The position numbers and the translations under genes were made by a program. Positions 4,758-6,351 of a DNA stretch of 6,351 nt are shown in pieces. Positions within the stretch are counted from its first letter, which is position 1, and every line of letters starts with the position of its first letter. This DNA is from Treponema sp. (GTDB lineage Bacteria; Spirochaetota; Spirochaetia; Treponematales; Breznakiellaceae), in NCBI GenBank assembly GCA_031281855.1, contig JAITEW010000190.1, positions 1 through 6,351 on the forward strand. The letters are read 5' to 3'. The notes under the pieces are model-generated. The model saw nothing but the letters and a program-made list of their open reading frames with translations. It was not told the DNA's origin and did not search any database.

Positions 4758-6149
4758 GTGTTAATTGGAAAAGGGAATATACATCCGGCTGTTCAGGAAA
4801 TAGCGTCTATCTTCTCAAACGCAGGAAAGCAGGTTTACCTGGTAGGGGGGGCGGTCCGGGATCTCCTCAGGGGGCAGAAGGCCAAAGACTGGGACCTTGC
4901 TACCGACGCCCTGCCGGATGAGGTGATGGCCCTTTTTCGTCCCAAAGGGGGAAAAACCCCATATTTCGCGGTCCCTACAGGGATCAAGCACGGCACCGTT
5001 ACGGTGTATTTCAGGAATTTTGCCTTCGAGGTGACCACTTTCAGGGCCGAAAAAGGCTACAGCGACGGCAGGCGGCCGGATTATGTGGAATTCGGGGTGT
5101 CCATCACGGAAGACCTGTCCCGCAGGGACTTCACTATGAACGCAGTTGCGTATAAGCTCCCGTCAGGCCCGTTGACGGACCCTTTTAACGGCGAAGGGGA
5201 CATAAAGGCGCGCCTTATACGTTCAGTAGGGAACCCGGCTGAGCGCTTTGCCGAAGACGGCCTCCGTCCCTTGAGGGCCGTCCGTTTTGCGAGCCAGTTG
5301 GACTTCAAAGTGGACGATGCGGTGCTTGAAGCCATACCCGGGGCCGTTTCCCTTACAGCCAGGGTAGCCCCTGAGCGTATCCGGGACGAACTGGATAAGA
5401 TAATCGCCAGCCCCAAGCCTTCGGCGGCGTTTCTATTAATGGAAAAAACCGGGCTCCTGGAGCTCATACTCCCGGAACTGGCTTTATGCAGGGGGATCGA
5501 GCAAAAAGGCCTGCACAGGTTCGATGTTCTGGATCATTCCCTTTTAGCCTGCGATTTTGCCGCCAGGGAAAAGGCTTCGCCGGAAGTCCGCATGGCAGCT
5601 TTGTATCATGACACAGGGAAACGGCTCACCTGTAAAATAGATGAATCCGGGGTCCGGACTTTTTACCAGCACGAAAGGGAATCTTCCCGGCTTGCGAGGG
5701 AGATTATGCTCCGTTTCCGGTATCCCAATGCGGTCATGGACAAGGTCTGCCATCTGATTGAAGAGCACATGTTCCACTACGAGGAGAACTGGACCGATGC
5801 CGCAGTGCGCCGTTTTATCATACGCGCCGGAGAAGACAGCCTGCCTGACCTCTACCGGATGCGCATGGCAGACGCATACGCTACTTCGGGGCTCGAGCCG
5901 CCCCAGGACTACCTTTTACCCCTGGTAAAGCGGGTGGAAAAAGTCCTCGCCGCAGGAAGGGCCCTTTCACTCAAAGACCTGGCGGTTTCCGGCTACGATC
6001 TCAAGGAAGTCCGGGTAAAACCGGGAAAACAGATGGGCATTATCCTTAAGGAGCTTCTTGAGGCTGTCGTGGAAGACCCTTCCCTTAATACACGGGAAAA
6101 ACTGCTGGAAATAGCGGGAAAAATCAATGAACGTTACAGCAGCGGCTAA
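4758..6149 (+). CDS. cca: CCA-adding tRNA nucleotidyltransferase / poly(A) polymerase family protein with HD domain
   Basis: This is a class II nucleotidyltransferase that builds or repairs the 3'-CCA end of tRNAs. The 463-residue product has the head domain GGAVRDLLRG (30-39), catalytic DWDLATD (Asp44, Asp46) and a third acidic residue Glu91 in FEVTTFR. The flexible-loop region is DGRRPD, followed by RRDFTMNA (122-129) and the base-selecting EDxxR motif EDGLR (166-170) with PLRAVRFASQLDF. A C-terminal HD phosphohydrolase domain shows His260, His284-Asp285 (LYHDTGK) and His306 (HERESSRLAR). The complete EDxxR and loop favour CCA addition, but CCA-, A-adding and poly(A) polymerase members are hard to separate by eye. 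The start is GTG at 4758 with GGAG (4746-4749) 8 nt upstream. It is transcribed divergently from thiN across an 80-bp gap. No second nucleotidyltransferase is in view. Confidence 0.92.
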   Translation: MLIGKGNIHPAVQEIASIFSNAGKQVYLVGGAVRDLLRGQKAKDWDLATDALPDEVMALFRPKGGKTPYFAVPTGIKHGTVTVYFRNFAFEVTTFRAEKGYSDGRRPDYVEFGVSITEDLSRRDFTMNAVAYKLPSGPLTDPFNGEGDIKARLIRSVGNPAERFAEDGLRPLRAVRFASQLDFKVDDAVLEAIPGAVSLTARVAPERIRDELDKIIASPKPSAAFLLMEKTGLLELILPELALCRGIEQKGLHRFDVLDHSLLACDFAAREKASPEVRMAALYHDTGKRLTCKIDESGVRTFYQHERESSRLAREIMLRFRYPNAVMDKVCHLIEEHMFHYEENWTDAAVRRFIIRAGEDSLPDLYRMRMADAYATSGLEPPQDYLLPLVKRVEKVLAAGRALSLKDLAVSGYDLKEVRVKPGKQMGIILKELLEAVVEDPSLNTREKLLEIAGKINERYSSG

Positions 6150-6175
6150 AGTTGACCCGCAATTTTCCTGAAATA

Positions 6176-6311
6176 CCGGGAGCGGGGAAAATTCCGTGAA
6201 AAACATTTGGAATTCACCGCCGGAGCGTATGAAAGACTTGACCTCGCGTCAAGTCTTTCGTAGCAGAGGTGGGTTCTACAAGCGTTTCCCCGGGGTTTTC
6301 ACCGCTCCCGG
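6176..6311 (+). repeat. Long imperfect inverted repeat forming a rod-like hairpin; candidate structured RNA
   Basis: This 136-nt palindromic segment starts 26 nt after the cca stop codon. Pairing runs almost unbroken from the outside: 6176-6185 with 6302-6311 (10 perfect pairs), 6187-6196 with 6291-6300, 6198-6204 with 6284-6289 (interrupted), and 6206-6218 with 6268-6282. An asymmetric internal loop follows (6219-6227 / 6263-6267), then a 15-bp terminal stem 6228-6242 / 6248-6262 closed by a 5-nt loop CTCGC. About 53 pairs in total, seven of them G-U when read as plus-strand RNA. The reverse strand would turn those into A-C mismatches, so plus-strand transcription is favoured. No U-run follows, so a simple intrinsic terminator is unlikely. 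It could be a 3'-UTR-derived small RNA, a processing or stability structure, or a decayed MITE-like element. No target-site duplication is visible. Confidence 0.6.
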
Positions 6312-6326
6312 CTTGTCGGAGGCTAA

Positions 6327-6351
6327 TTGGGGATCAGGTTCGGCCGCTCTG
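6327..6351 (+). CDS. Possible start of a DUF4236-type protein, cut by the window edge
   Basis: A ribosome-site-like GGAGG (6318-6322) is followed 4 nt later by TTG at 6327, and the frame stays open to the edge as MGIRFGRS. DUF4236 domains begin with a closely similar phrase (M-G-F/I-R-F-x-x-S, then a G-V-R-x-N-L-S-K-S-G motif), so this may be the 5' end of such a gene. Only eight codons are visible and the start is the rarer TTG, so this is tentative. Confidence 0.35.

Noticed and set aside
6152..6180. Promoter with -35 TTGACC at 6152-6157 driving the hairpin RNA
   Set aside because: No acceptable -10 occurs 16-18 nt downstream; that position is GC-rich (ACCGGG).
6228..6262. Simple intrinsic terminator for cca
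   Set aside because: The stem is strong but followed by GCAGAGGTGGG and not a U-run. It is also only the tip of a much longer paired region.
6176..6311. SRP (4.5S) RNA or 6S RNA
   Set aside because: The conserved SRP apical loop motif is absent, and the fold lacks the large central bubble and usual length of 6S RNA.

Overview
The window looks like a stretch of chromosomal housekeeping genes from a spirochaete of the Treponema group. This assignment is an inference of moderate to low confidence. It rests on the wording of the LapA-like protein (LNLDNKCDVSLGF), the MiaB variant motif HLCVQHGSD, and a neighbouring LplB-type sugar permease; no 16S or other marker gene is present. Coding regions are fairly GC-rich, and the gap at about 120-200 is strikingly AT-rich.

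Layout. At the left edge is the 5' end of an LplB-type carbohydrate ABC transporter permease on the minus strand, with its own strong promoter. Positions 226-4677 hold six minus-strand genes packed like one operon. In transcription order they are thiamine pyrophosphokinase (thiN), GTP cyclohydrolase FolE2, a small glycine-rich membrane protein of unknown function, the tRNA methylthiotransferase MiaB, a LapA-like membrane protein, and a secreted SPOR-domain protein. Intergenic distances are 20 bp, 8 bp overlap, 36 bp, 26 bp and 14 bp overlap. A good sigma70-type promoter (TTGCCT-17-TATAAT) lies just before thiN. Divergently on the plus strand, 4758-6149 encodes a class II CCA-adding tRNA nucleotidyltransferase / poly(A) polymerase family protein with an HD domain.

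After that gene, 6176-6311 holds a very long, nearly continuous inverted repeat that would fold as an RNA rod. Its imperfections are mostly G-U pairs on the plus strand. At the right edge a Shine-Dalgarno sequence and TTG codon begin a frame reading MGIRFGRS, which resembles the start of DUF4236 proteins.

How the genes fit together. The operon mixes cofactor synthesis (thiamine diphosphate; dihydroneopterin triphosphate for folate or queuosine), tRNA modification (MiaB) and cell-envelope functions (LapA-like, SPOR). The divergent gene is also a tRNA maturation enzyme, so the 80-bp region at 4678-4757 drives tRNA-related genes in both directions. No transposase, CRISPR array, rRNA or tRNA gene was seen. 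The most unusual element is the long hairpin at 6176-6311.
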